Below are positions 46,741 through 58,452 of a stretch of DNA of 64,000 nucleotides, piece by piece; positions within the stretch are counted from its first letter, which is position 1, and each line of letters starts with the position of its first letter. A program made the translations under genes and the position numbers. The notes below the pieces were generated by a model that did not search any database, was not told where the DNA came from, and saw nothing but the letters and a program-made list of their open reading frames with translations. This stretch comes from Cystobasidium ongulense (Eukaryota > Basidiomycota > Cystobasidiomycetes > Cystobasidiales > Cystobasidiaceae): NCBI GenBank assembly GCA_022835595.1, contig BQUP01000002.1:1226534-1290533 (forward strand), in the 5' to 3' direction.

Positions 46741-49700
46741 ATGGCTGCAAGCGGAGGAGGAACGGCCACTGTGCCTGCGTCAGCACCGGGACAGCAGCAA
46801 AAGCAGGGTGGAGCTCAGCAAAACAAGTGAGGATCCGCTGTCCTGATGAACGTCTCTGTGCTCGCGTCGCTCACCACCAGCGTGCAACTCTCACCTCTCA
46901 GACGCCCCTCTCGCTGGACAGGCTCCCATTCCTTTGGAACCAGCAACGCCAACTCGAGCAATGCTGCCACCCAGCAGAGTACACGCGCTCAAAGCCCTCT
47001 GAACCCTACGAAGGCCAACAGTCCTGCTCCTGGCGCTGCTGCAGGTCAGGCCGCTGGCAATCATGCTGCTGCCGCGGCTCCGTTTGCAAACATCAATGCC
47101 TCGCCTGACGAGCTGGCTAGGATGCATGACAGGATGCTGGTGAGGATCTGTTCCCATCCTGCTACTTTCAGTGCTAATCCAGTCACTTGCAGTTCCTGTT
47201 CGCCAACCTAATAGTAGGTCTACGTCTCTACCGCTAGCCCTAAACGCGCCGCGCATGGCACCAGCAATCAGACAGCTGCTTGGCTGTTATCACGCGATGC
47301 GGTGCGACGGAGAATGTACGCCATACAGCTTGCTGACTGATGTTGTGTTGTGGTCAACAGGGTCACAAAGTACGCTGCACGCTTCGCGCGGGCATCGTGT
47401 ACACTGCCATCCTGAGCACTGTCAACGATGCCGACCTGTCGGTCTGCCTGAAGCTCGCTCGCCAAATCGACCCTCCTCCTCAAGCAGCTGCCAACGGTGA
47501 AGCCTCTGGAGCTGGCACACAAACGCTATCTCCACCTAAAGCTGCTCTGGTCGTCTCCGCTAAGGATATCATCGACATCTACGCTGAGAATGTATCTCTG
47601 GACGCAGCAACAGTCTCCTCCGTGCCTGGTGCATCAAGACCCACCTCTCCTACAGCTGCAGCAAACCAGAGCGCAATGAACAATATCATGGCTGCTTTGG
47701 GTGGTGATACCTTCAGAACAGACACCGATATCTCAGGCACAGGCACCTCAAGAGACCAACGCGAGTTGAAGCGATGGGGTATGGGCGATACCGCAGGCGG
47801 CGGCCTAGAAGATGGTTTAGAAAGCAATGCTGCTGGAGGTCGCGGAAAGGGTGGTGCCTGGGATCAATTTGCCGTCAATGAGAGGCTGTTCGGTACCAAG
47901 ACCAATTACCAAGACGAAATATATACTACCAAACTGGACAAGTCTGGAGCCGATTACAAGGCTAGAGAGGCCAGAGCCGCCAGAATTGCAGAGGAGATCC
48001 AATCTGTAAGACTGGCTCATACTACTTGCTTAACACTCTCTGTCGGCTTACCACGTGCCGGTCGTCGCGTTCACAGGGTGTTGCTCTCAATTCGCATGTC
48101 GCGGAAGAACGTGGTGGTCCTACTTCGCTGACTGATGACTCTGGCATGGACGAGGAAGACAAGTGCGCGCCAATTCGTTTACGTGGATTAAGAAGCTCCT
48201 AACAAGTTGCTTTCCTTCGCACAGATACTCTGGCGTACAGCGTAGCCAAAATGCGTATGTTCCTCCCGGTGCTAGACGAGGATTGCCCATCCAGGCTCCA
48301 CCTACTACAACAGCCCAAGAAACAGTACAAACACAACCAGATTCAACAAAGATCAACGGCGTACCTACTCCGAGTGTACCTCAACCTGGGGCATCTGACA
48401 TCAAAGCTTTGCCAGGCGCGATCCGACCGGTAGGTGCTTTCTTCAATTTTCAGCCTGTAAGCCCCGTCTAACCTTTTCATCTTTCAAGGCACCCGCTGCT
48501 GCTCCTCCACCTCCCTCCGTGACTGGCATACCCCAGAACAAAGAAGATCTCGTAGGCGACTTCAAGAAGTTCGTCACTAACGAGAAGGAGAAGCTTGTTC
48601 AAAAGAGGACCCAGCTTGAGAAGCAAAACAAGGATAAGAAGATGGCCGAATTGAAGTCTTGGAGTGCTGCTTTCGTTGTAAGCAGGTTACACTCAGGACG
48701 GAATTGTCAATCTACGTGCGGAATGACTGACCGCTCTCCCCCTCTCATAGCTGAAGACACCAGTGCCAGCGGATCTTGTTCCCATTTTGTCGAAGGACGA
48801 GATAAAGCAGAAAGAACTTGCCAATAGAAAGTCAAACGCTTCAGCAGCTGCTGCGGTCGCCAGCGGCGGAGGAGCAAGCACAGCTAAGCCTGCGTCTACC
48901 CACGCTTCTCCAACCCCCCAAGCCATTGCTCTTACGGGTCCTTCAATCTCAGTTGAACAGAAGAAAGCATCCGCTTGGGCTCTACCTTCCATCCCACCAT
49001 TCGATCCAGCAAAGGCTGCCGCTGCCAGAGCTGCTAAGGTTGCCGCATTCGTAGCTCCTTCTACCGAAGAAAAGCAATCAGCCGCACCAGCCTCGACCAG
49101 CAAATTCAACGTCGCAGCCAAAGAATTCGTTTTCAGGCCTACCGCCGGTTCATTTGTCCCCGGCTCAGGTGCTTCGCCTTCTCCAGCCGCGATTCCCTCT
49201 CCCGTTCCAGTACAAGCTGCTGGTCCCGCTCTCGTCAGGAAGCTCTCGGAGCATGTCACCCCCGCAAATACTGCTCCCTCGATGCCCTCTCAACCGCTCA
49301 ATCCCTTCTTTGGCCCTCGCGTCATACGCAATAACAACAATGCACCGTTCCGAGTCAAGGAAGACTTCAGCCCATTCAAGCGCAACGAAAAGATACCAGA
49401 TCCTTCTACAGTTCGTAAGTGGCGCTCCATGCTTCTTCTGGCCACACAGAGAATTGGCTAATCATGCATAACTGTGCCCAGAACCTGCCTGGGGTTTCGC
49501 TGGCAAGTCATACAAGGCTGCTGCTTCTTACCTCTTCCCCGGCACCAGCAGCTCAGTCCATGCACTTTCACCGCAACCATCCCACGCTCTTCCTCCTCAC
49601 ATGCAGAACAACGCCAATGGGCGTCTGCTGCATAGTGTTGCGTCACCTCCCCTGTCGTCTCAGCCCAGTCACCTGTCGCGCACTCCAAGCAGCCAGGGTC

Positions 49701-50542
49701 CAGTGAATCATGCTTCTTCCATCGGGACAAGTGGGCCATCATCGGAAGACGGGGGCATCGGCAAGTCAGGCATTGCTACGCCCGTCGCCTCCTCCAATAC
49801 CTCTGTGAGCGGTGTACCTACACCTGTATCTCTGGCGGGCGTTCAAGGGCATCATCAGCAAGCCGCTGCCTTGAGCCATCAGGGCATGCCCATGGCGTCC
49901 GGACAGCCGCATATGATTCCGCAAGGCTTTGTGTTCCAGCCGAGTCAACAATATCCGACCTTCAGGTACGCGCCGGGTGGCGCAGGTGCGCACCAACAAG
50001 TCCCGGGGCACACACAAAGCGGACAGCAAGCTCATCACCCAGTGATGAGCCATCAGCAACAGCTTCAGCTTCAGCAGATGCAACATCAACATCAGCAGCA
50101 GCAAATGCACGGACATCACCTGCAAGGTCAACCTGCAACGCACATTGTCATGGGGCCGAATGGCCAGGCCATGACAGTGACTGCTCAGGGTCAAATGGTG
50201 TCTCCATCCGGAGGCCAGCCTATGTTTAGTCCACAAATGGCTAGCCAAATGCCCCCCGGTCGTAAGTCATCAGTCTCGCATGTCTTACAGGGGACATCCC
50301 GCTAATTTGTACTTACTCACTGGGTCTCAACAGAGCACTTCATGCAGCCCATGTTTATTGCTCAGCAAGGAGGCATCCGCGGTCAAAATGGACAGATTGC
50401 TGGAGGACAGCATGCACCTCAGATATTTTACCCCCAAATGCAAGGGTCCCCAGCTATGCCTCCACAATATGTCCAGATGCCACAGCATCCCGGTATGAGT
50501 ATGACGCCGTCGCAGCCAATATTCGAGCAGCCGGGACAGTGA
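46741..50542 (+). CDS. PBP1: Ataxin-2/Pbp1-like RNA-binding protein
   Basis: Cytoplasmic poly(A)-binding-protein partner that acts in mRNA stability and stress granules. Roughly ten exons give about 1,000 residues. The start is at 46741 (MAASGGGTATVPAS). The Lsm-like (SM-ATX) domain spans MHDRMLFLFANLIGHKVRCTL and VSLDAATV; FLFANLI comes from a 21-nt exon (47193-47213). The LsmAD domain contains WDQFAVNERLFGTKTNYQDE, IYTTKLDKSGADYK and the AEEIQS helix. A PAM2-like motif (FNVAAKEFVFRPTAGSFVPG) matches the PABP MLLE ligand pattern. The C-terminal third is Gln/His/Pro/Ser-rich (HQQQLQLQQMQHQHQQQQMH), as in metazoan ataxin-2. Stop at 50540-50542. Confidence 0.93.
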
Positions 50543-51309
50543 ACGTTACTCGGAGAAAAACTTCCGACAAGAAATGCAACTTCCGGCCCAGCCTTTCCAC
50601 TTTGATTATCGTCACCCAAAGTGGACTGTTCGCGCCAGTATCAAGAAGGAAGCGCCCTTATCGCTACCGCCCGTGACCATAGCAGTCTCCGACAAGTCGC
50701 ACTATCCTTGAGCCAGCTGCCAACGTCACTTCCCCTCTACGAGTTGTAGCATAGCAGAACTCACATCTCTCCCTCCATCGCGCATGATTTCTGCTCCTGA
50801 GAGCAGTAAGGTCGTACATCGCGAATCAGGCTTGCGAGGGAAGCGGTTCACTACTCGCTGGCTACTGCTGCAGAAATCTCTTCAGCCCCGCGTCGCTCGC
50901 CAAACTCTCTAAGTCTGTTCGATTGATGCCTCACGTCTTATTGCTACCCTTTTCTCCGGCAAACCCGACAACAGTCAGTACTTGCCTTCCATCGTCTCAC
51001 AAAGTCTGACGCAAAGATTGCAATACTCTATCCTTACGCGATAAGCGGGTGGTCGATTAGCGAAAAAGCTGAAGGCAGGCGTGCTATCAGGGACTCGCAA
51101 CCCTCAGTGACCTGATATGCGGCAAAGAACGTCTTTAGGGCGTAGCATGTGAATCGCGGTATCGCAAGCACATCTGACATAGCGCAAACCTTCCAAAGCA
51201 CTACTGATGCTTGTTGCGCAATGACATGCAAATGACTTGGGTTGGCTTGAAGGCAACAACACAGCTCCCACGTTTCAGGCTATCTTCTCGGTGATTGGAT
51301 TGGTCTACC
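50543..51309. other. Convergent 3' region, no gene seen
   Basis: 3' flanks of the ataxin-2-like gene and the first GT64 gene. No supported gene, RNA or repeat. Confidence 0.6.
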
Positions 51310-52630
51310 CTACAAGTAAGTCTTTCCTTCGCCCCATGGGCGAGCCGTAGGCTGCCACTGCTGAGGTAGTTCCATGGTATCATTACCGATTTCTTCTATC
51401 CCCAAAGGTGGCCGCAAGACTGCACTGCTTTGCTTGAGAACAGGTCCGAAAAGACCCTCGAATTCTCGCAAACACAGAGTTCGACGAAGTGTGTGGCCTG
51501 GCTTGGAAGAAATGCCTCCTGGGCTCTGAATTATCCGATAGAAACCTGCGACAGATGCCTTGACGGGTGACAGGCCAGTCCTTCGTGCTACAACATCTAT
51601 GAAGGGAGAGAATCATGTCAGAAGGTCAAACGACTGACAACATGGTACACAGCTGCTGTCTCAACGCACAATTCATCAAAATATCTTCGCAATTTAGCAC
51701 TTGAGACACATATTTGCGAGCTTTAGACAGCTGACGATCGCTTTCCCAGTACCAGTCAGCCATCGTCTTGTCCATGAAGGCATGATTCGTCAAGATCATG
51801 TTATAGGTCGATTCGGAAGACGTGTATCGGTATTGACCTCTACTATCGGACGAAGCCAGTCTGCCGGTGTGACCAACAACCCGATGGTGTGGCCGACCGT
51901 ATGACTGCCACGCTTCGAACAGAAATTCGAGGGCCGACGCTTCAACGCGTATATCGTCGTCTGTAGGCTCAATCTTAGCAATGGCAACAATTAAGGAAAC
52001 TTGTTGCGAAGATGTCCACCTGTCCACAAAGCTGCCTCTGTTCGCATGGTCGAAGGTATGCGAAAGCGCTCGCTTAGGCTGTTTTCTCTTGCTCTTTGCA
52101 AGTAGATCGGCACGCGGTAGCTGGATAAGTTCAGAGACTCTGGAGGGTCAACTTTGCCCAGACCCTGCCATTTTTGTGAGTTTAAACAGCGAACTATCAT
52201 ATTGAGACAGGTAGGCAGACGTACCCAGCTAATAAAGATGGCGTCCAGATTCGGCAGATCGGCGTTACCGTAATGATCCAACAGGTACAGCAGATGCTCA
52301 TATCTGTCGAAGGTGGACACGATTATGCTAACCAAAGCACCATGGCTCAGAAGAGGAGTTTGCTAACACGGTGAGGTGGCGACATTACCTGTACTTCTCC
52401 TCGCGTATGGAATATGATGTGCGATGGCCCAAATCTCCTATCCGATGCGCTGCGCTCGTGCGAAGCTCGCGCATCACAGAAATGCTCCCATATACGTGCG
52501 CATACATCTCCGACATAAGTAATACAAGGACCCCGACAAATACCCAAGTTTTGCGATCTAAGGCGCGTCGGCGGCGACATGGTGTCCATGGTGCTCCAAG
52601 GGAATCGGTGTCTAACAAACCCTTCAGCAT
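51310..52630 (-). CDS. GT64 (exostosin-like) glycosyltransferase, copy 1
   Basis: Golgi-type type II membrane glycosyltransferase of family GT64, the family of the C-terminal domain of animal exostosins and of plant GMT1/GINT1. From the start at 52630, an Arg-rich cytosolic tail precedes one helix (WVFVGVLVLLMSEMYAHVY). The domain begins SIIVSTFDRYEHLLYLLDHYG and continues NLDAIFISW, VPIYLQRARENSLSERFRIP and MRTEAALWTDDDIRVEA, where DDD is the metal and UDP-sugar site. It ends with RRVVGH-like HRVVGHTGRL, TYNMILTNHAFMDK and the catalytic NCEDILMN. The last exon carries VVARRTGLSPVKASVAG; stop at 51310. About six introns are present. It is one of three adjacent, co-oriented glycosyltransferase genes. 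The sugar and acceptor are unknown. Confidence 0.85.
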
Positions 52631-53320
52631 AACTTTGGAGCAAGAGAAGAGTCAGGCTGAATGTAAGAAAGCATCATACTAGAAGGGCACTTTCAGACTG
52701 AGATACCTCCTTTGAATCTGCTTTGCTTGGGCACCGTGACGACCGTGACGGCTGTCTTCCGGAGCTGGCAATTCAGCACGACGATATCAATCAAACACAA
52801 AGGCAGTACATCCCATAAATTCTAGTGGTACCGTACATGTTCTACTGAGCTTTACCAAGTAGGTTGTCGTACCTCTTGATATAATTTTGGGTTTGTTAGC
52901 CGTAGATGCCATTGTCCACCTAGACTTTTCCCCTCGAACGAACTGGGCATCCTGGGAGTCGCCCAGGTTCCTGATTCCACCTGCCAAGTATGATGGTTGA
53001 CCGGTCTGAAGGCTCTTATACGAGGCTTGAGACCGGAGCCTCTCATCGCGCCTCTCCCTTGCCAGCGAGATGATATGCATTACTGTTTCTCACCTGACTG
53101 CTTAAGCACAATGGAACGGACTGAACAAAGCGGCAACGGTAAAAGGGTGTAAATTTCTGCCAAATAAGCCATTTTGGGAAACTTGCTTACTTTTACCGAA
53201 GATCGTGAAATGTCATTTGTTGAGGGGCGAACGACAAGGCAGCCAGATATCGTTGCGATGGAGCAGGTTCAACCGCTACACCTTGCGTCAACGCATAGTT
53301 CCTCACAGCAAGATCTACGG
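52631..53320. other. Spacer between the two GT64 genes
   Basis: 0.69 kb with the promoter of copy 1 and the 3' flank of copy 2. A 97-codon minus-strand frame (52787-53080) has no domain character and I do not accept it. Confidence 0.6.
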
Positions 53321-54671
53321 TCAATCAACAAGTCTTGCCTCTTTGAAGATCCTTCCATCGCCCCAACCCTGTCCTTTCGGCTTCCAATCCTCAGGTAAAT
53401 CTATTATCTGGGGTTCGATGTCGCCAACAACAAATGACTGTATCAGAGCTAAGTCCGATTCTATCAGTATGTCGCCAAAAAGGCTCTCGAATTTTTGAAG
53501 GCACATCGCTCGGCCGGCGACATGGCTGGCTTTGAGCGAAAGAGCAGTTGCAGTTTTAATGCGTTTGATGCCGCCAGAGACGGGTACTGCTAAGACTGGC
53601 GGAAGTCTTGTCTTCCGTGCTGCAATGTCTAGTTGGTCCATGAAAGGTGAGTCATTGTCGAACGAAGGCTGAGAAGAACCTCTCACAGTTCATCAATAGA
53701 TCTTCACAATTGGTCCCTCTATCTACATACTCCCGCGCTTGGGCGAGTAAAGGGTCGTCTTCCCAGTACCAGCCTGCCATAGTCTTGTCCATGAATGCTA
53801 CGCCCGTCAAGATGAGCTTATACGTTGCCGAAGGAGCCGCGGTGTATTTAAGCAGTCCCGCTTGATTGCGCCTGGGAAGTCTCGGATGATTACCAACGAT
53901 TCGATGGTCTCGCTGTCCAAGAGATTTCCATGCGCGAAAAAGGAATTCAACGGTTGAAGCTCCAAGTTGCATATCATCATCTGAGTATCAATCAAGAAAC
54001 CAGTATCAGGATCATCTTAACACGAAGCCTCGAAGTCGGATCTTACCGAGCCAAAGAGCAGCATCTGTCCGCATTTGCGCTGGTATGTGGAATCGCTCGC
54101 CCAAGCTATGATTTGTGGCATGTCGTAGATGGACTGGTACTCGGTAACTGGAAAGGTTCAAGCTGCTGGGAGGATCGACTGCACCGAGAGCCTGCTCGTC
54201 GAAAGTCCGCGAGGATACCACTCAGCTCGCATCTACTCGTCAAAGTTCCAGCACTAACCCAATTTATGAAAATTGCATCGAGGTGCGGCAAATCTTGAGT
54301 GCCATAGTGATTGAGGAGGTATAGAAAGGTCTCATAGCGATTGTAGGTAGATATAATGATACTGTAACAAGAATCAGCACTGGATATTTTACGTTCCTAT
54401 ATTGCGAGTGACATTGTTACCTAAACTTATCCTCTCGAATGAAGCGAGCTTGCGGATCTTCGAGACTCTGTGCTTGATTCACCAAGCTGGAAGATGTTTC
54501 GTAATTGTTTGTGGAAATGGCTGTGTATGCTTGCCTCAAGATGTTCGTCACTGTCCATAATGCTGCAGCTAGCACAAGCAGACCAAGTAGCAGAGGTCTG
54601 ATAGACCGTCCATATGCACTGCGAACAGCGGTGGTGCGCCCTGATTCTGGGTCTCGTGTACCTTTGCGCAT
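53321..54671 (-). CDS. GT64 (exostosin-like) glycosyltransferase, copy 2
   Basis: Paralogue of the adjacent copy 1, with the same order of parts. The start at 54671 (MRKGTRDPESG) puts a basic tail before one helix (RPLLLGLLVLAAALWTVTNIL). The frame is open upstream to 54920, so a longer form cannot be excluded. The domain contains SIIISTYNRYETFLYLLNHYG, HLDAIFINW, VPVHLRHATNHSLGERF, MRTDAALWL followed by the DDDM metal site, HRIVGNHPRLP, YKLILTGVAFMDK and NCEDLLMN. The last exon starts DIAARKTRLPPVL and ends at 53321. It shares the family landmarks with copy 1, but other positions differ widely, so the duplication looks old. Membrane-bound, probably Golgi. Confidence 0.85.
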
Positions 54672-55038
54672 AATGTCCAGCAGAAATTGGCCGTCAATGC
54701 GACCTAAATTGGAGCTTGAAGAGAGACACAACGTCTGGTGAAGGACATGGATGCCAGCTAGCCGACTGAAGCTGTCCTCGATCGAAGTCAGCGTTACAAG
54801 GGGACGGATGTCCAGACCGTCGCCCCCTTCTGTGCCGCAAGGTACTCTTCCTTGCCAGACACCCAAAGGTCTCAGCTTTCTGTACCTCGCATACCAGCGA
54901 ATTCGGCCCCTATATATCATCTATGGCATATATTGCTGTACATGTGACTGGTTGAACATTGATTGCGGAATGGACATTGTGATAAATTCGGACTATAGAC
55001 TCGGCAGCGTCACCAAGTAACGTATTATGATCTTCTGG
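54672..55038. other. Spacer between GT64 copy 2 and the GT8 gene
   Basis: Promoter of GT64 copy 2 and 3' flank of the GT8 gene. Part of it could be coding if copy 2 starts upstream. Confidence 0.55.
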
Positions 55039-56485
55039 CTAAAAAGTAAAGCAATGCATTAGATGTACGATCGCTGAAGAAAAGCAAAACCTGCGGTGCG
55101 CACCCGTGGTTCGTGCGGGCTTAGTGCCGCGGCCGAGGAAATATCCCAAGATGGTTGCCAGCAGGATGGACAGAAGTACGCCCTCTGTTGTTCTATAAGA
55201 TGCTGGAATTTGAAGCGTGGCAGGTAACTGCTTGCCAGCTAAGATATTCGATGGTAAAGCCGAAGAGAAGCTTGCGAGGGGACTTATTTTGGGGGCAACC
55301 TGAGGTTCCACAATATTTTTCCAGAGAAGATTCCGTGTCTTGTTATTGGCTGATTTCCACTTGGATTCGAGCTGATTGTACTCGTCCCACCATAGCTGAT
55401 GTTGAATACCAACAATATCTTGATCAATTTGACGACTCTTCCAGGGCTTCTGAAGAATGTAATGAAGAATCTTGACATCGTTGTCTTTCCATAAATCCGA
55501 ATGGCAACCTCTCAATGTCTTGAGGCCGTTGTAAATATAGGGCAAAGGTACCCATTTATCGTCGTAGACAATTGGTAGCAGGTCCTGATCGTAGAAGATC
55601 ATGTCCGGTACAGCAGGATGTGTGTTCATAGTGTGTATGATTTTGTCGTAGTCCTCTTGAGACGGTGAGAGTACCACTGTGCCACTGTTGAGCAAGCGGT
55701 GGTTTCTTGGCGAGTCAGAAGACAGAGGTTGCGGAGCTCCATTTGTTTTGTCGGCAGCCGTGAAACCGCAGTTCTCAGGAACCCTATAGAGGGCACATGC
55801 AAATTATGTCAATTAGAGATAACAAAGGCTATATCGTTTCAGCTGCACTAGACCACAACTTACCAGTCCTTAGGGTAATGTGACAGTTTTCTAGGGTTGC
55901 ACGTGCATGCATGGCTTGCAGCTATCCAGCCCGCAGGCATATCGACAGTCATGAGCTCGTCGAAATTGTGTAGAGCTATTTGGTCACTGTCTAGCAGTGT
56001 TATACGCTGTTCATTGTATAGAAGGAACGATAATGTCAAAACGTCAGCATCGGTTCCAACTAATTACTCAACCGATGGCGGCGGACACTCCCGCCAAAAG
56101 CAAGTCGGAGCTACTGAAAGCTGACGAAGCTCACCTCGTATTCTGTGAAGCTCCAGGGAGCAAGCTTCTCCCATGTTCCCTTGTTGACACGCCCGTTCTG
56201 AGGAGCTGGTTCGATCTGCTCTACAATCTTGATAGGAATCCCAGCAGCTTCTAAAGTATCGCGCATCTCTGGGTCGTCGGCTGCAGCACCGCTGAGCATG
56301 ACCACGAGTTGGTATTTGGAACCATGCTTCTTAATAGTGTGGTCTAAGACGAGCAATCCAGCCAAGTATCCTCGGTTGGTAAGAAGAGTCGTCCAGATCT
56401 TTGAAGTGTCGATGGCGGGCACGCTGTCCGCATGAAAGCCGGAGGAAGGCATCAAGGCTGTTGACAAGATAGCAGGAAGAAGCAA
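55039..56485 (-). CDS. GT8 (glycogenin-like) glycosyltransferase with C-terminal membrane segment
   Basis: Retaining glycosyltransferase of family GT8. From the start at 56485 a short hydrophobic leader (MLLPAILSTAL) precedes the fold's first strand (KIWTTLLTNRGYLAGLLVL). The metal site is DSD in ITLLDSDQIALHNFDEL. The fungal GT8 signature CTCNPRKLSHYPKDWVPENC is present, then LNSGTVVLSPS, DQDLLPIVYDDKW, LPYIYNGLKTLRGCH and LHYILQKPW. After about 60 charged residues there is one membrane helix (VLLSILLATILGYFLGRG) and a basic tail. About three introns. True glycogenins lack such an anchor, so a membrane-linked acceptor is more likely. It is the first gene of the three-gene glycosyltransferase run. 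The IPUT1-like role discussed in the findings is inference. Confidence 0.87.
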
Positions 56486-56835
56486 AGAAAGAAGTTAGAG
56501 TAAGCCGAAGAAATTCAAAGAGACAAGCTATACAAACAAGCTTCTCCCTCAAAGCTCAATTATAAAGCTTGTCGGGACAAGAACATCTTTTCGATCGCAT
56601 TCAGGCGATGGGCGGAAACCGAAATGGGCCGTTGCTGATAAAGACAAGCTGTACAGGAAATTCCACAGAGCAAGGCGGAATGTTCACCCTAGTCGTAACC
56701 AAAGTCGTCATTCACTCCCTTCGCCGCGTGCCATACCATTCAAGCAATTCCTACGATGGTTGCAAGCTCAACAAGTGAGGTATCTACCCCGCGCAAATGG
56801 AATATTACGCAACCACGTGCAACATTCGTCTAAAG
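56486..56835. other. Promoter region of the GT8 gene
   Basis: 0.35 kb with the GT8 promoter and the 3' flank of the alpha/beta hydrolase gene. No other element seen. Confidence 0.6.
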
Positions 56836-58040
56836 CTACAGTTTCCCTCGACTGCTTATGTTTTGCTCTTGTAGCCATTTGATGATGATATCTACTACTT
56901 CATCGTATCTGCCAATAAAGTTATGATCCGCACCTGTGCCCGGCAGCAATTGTCTGTTCAGTCTCGTATATTACGCCCCTAAGGTATCAATTCAGTGCAA
57001 CTCACCAGATACCACTTGCAGCGTGTTTGTGCCAGGACCTGGTCGCATGCTCAGTATACTATGATACGTCTTGCCATCCTCTATTGGCACTAGGTTGTCT
57101 GCGTCACCGTGTATGATCAGGACATCCGTTGTCTAGGAGAACATACATCTTCAGCCATGAACTTTTGGAAGGTGAACAGCACATACATTTGGAAACTTTG
57201 TCTGATCGCTGACGAAGGTCGTGTCGTATGCTATGAACTCTTCAAACATATCTGGGGTCACTTTCACTGTGATAGGTTGACCAGCAACCTTTGCTTTCCA
57301 GTTGTAGAAGCCCTCTGTTTCGAAAGCAGGAAAGAATTGCGCGAAAGAACCTGGCAAGGGTGTACGCACACACATCAGAATAGATAATTGACACCAATCT
57401 AGTCCATAATGCAACAGTACAACTCACGTTTTCCTCCTTCTTTCATATTGTATCGAGAGCTGAGGTTCACGAAATACCGAGGTGGGTTGGGGACTTGGGC
57501 AAGATACCGCCATGTCGCCAGTCCAGCTTTGGAGTGCCCGATAACTAAGAAGCGGGAGTACGAAGAGAAGTCAGACATCAATGGATCGTATGGCTTTGAC
57601 TAAAGAGGAACATACTAATGTCGACTTTGTAGCCCATCTTCTCTTCAAGGTATAACACAACGGCGCGGATTTCATCTACATCTCGTTGTATTTTGGCCAT
57701 ATGCCAGACCCATCCCGGTTGATTGTACTTGGCATGGGCAAAGTCGAATCTGAAAGAGTCTAAAGCTTGCTTCTCGGCCAGTGCTTTCACTAGTTTCCGA
57801 TGGTATCTATCGGGGTTTGTGCAAATAATGTACATGATGGATGAGACACCAAAGCCACCTGACACGAACAGACCTGCAATGTATCAACGCGGCTTACATC
57901 TGATTCTTATGTGCCATTTGGCCATGCATAATCAGGGCAATGACCTTGCTTTGACGATTCGGGTCAGCCTGTGCCAGGATGCCGGGCAGGAAGGTGTCTC
58001 TACATGGCACGTCGTGGGTGCTTTCGAGGAGTGACGCCAT
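56836..58040 (-). CDS. Alpha/beta hydrolase (serine aminopeptidase/lipase-like)
   Basis: Small alpha/beta hydrolase fold protein of unknown substrate. The start at 58040 gives MASLLESTHDVPCRDTFLPG; the next conserved element is KVIALIMHGQMAHKNQ, the oxyanion-hole strand. The first intron must run to the acceptor near 57808 so that IYHRKLVKALAEKQALDSFRFDFA follows directly. The nucleophile is Ser in FLVIGHSKAG; the acid is Asp in IIHGDADNLVP; the catalytic His is in GTGADHNFIGRYDEV. The triad is complete. The stop is at 56836-56838. About seven introns. It is co-oriented with the glycosyltransferase genes, but a shared role is unproven. Confidence 0.85.
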
Positions 58041-58452
58041 TGGGATTCTGGACCTAATTTACTATGTGCGGTTGGAAGCTCTTCCTGGCTGTTCAATGTC
58101 CAGCAGCGGTATTGTATACAGTGTGGCGCCAATGAAGGTGTACGGCTGTATGGCTAGTCAGAGATCCTGCTTTGAAGACAACCAAGGGAGATAGACGGTG
58201 TTGGCAGTAGGAGAGTCAGCAAGGCGATAAGTCGAAGCTGAAGAAAGGAAAAAGCTTGAGGGTTAGCAGAGTTGAGAGGAAAGAAGCCTCGAAAGCAACA
58301 ACGGCGTGCTGTTACCACAGCCGGCAGTAGCAGAAGTGGGCAAAGGCGAAAAACGCCGACATAGGGTAGAGGCAAGACAGCAGCAATTGCAGCAGTGGAA
58401 GAGCGTGTAAAGGTGCTCGAGACACCGCGCAGCAAGAGCCCACTGCTTGAAG
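58041..58452. other. Bidirectional promoter, alpha/beta hydrolase / NDC1
   Basis: 412 nt between divergent start codons. No other element seen. Confidence 0.6.

Noticed and set aside
52787-53080. 97-codon minus-strand frame upstream of GT64 copy 1
   Set aside because: It does not join in frame to the GT64 exons, and the Met at 52630 followed by a membrane helix is the better start.
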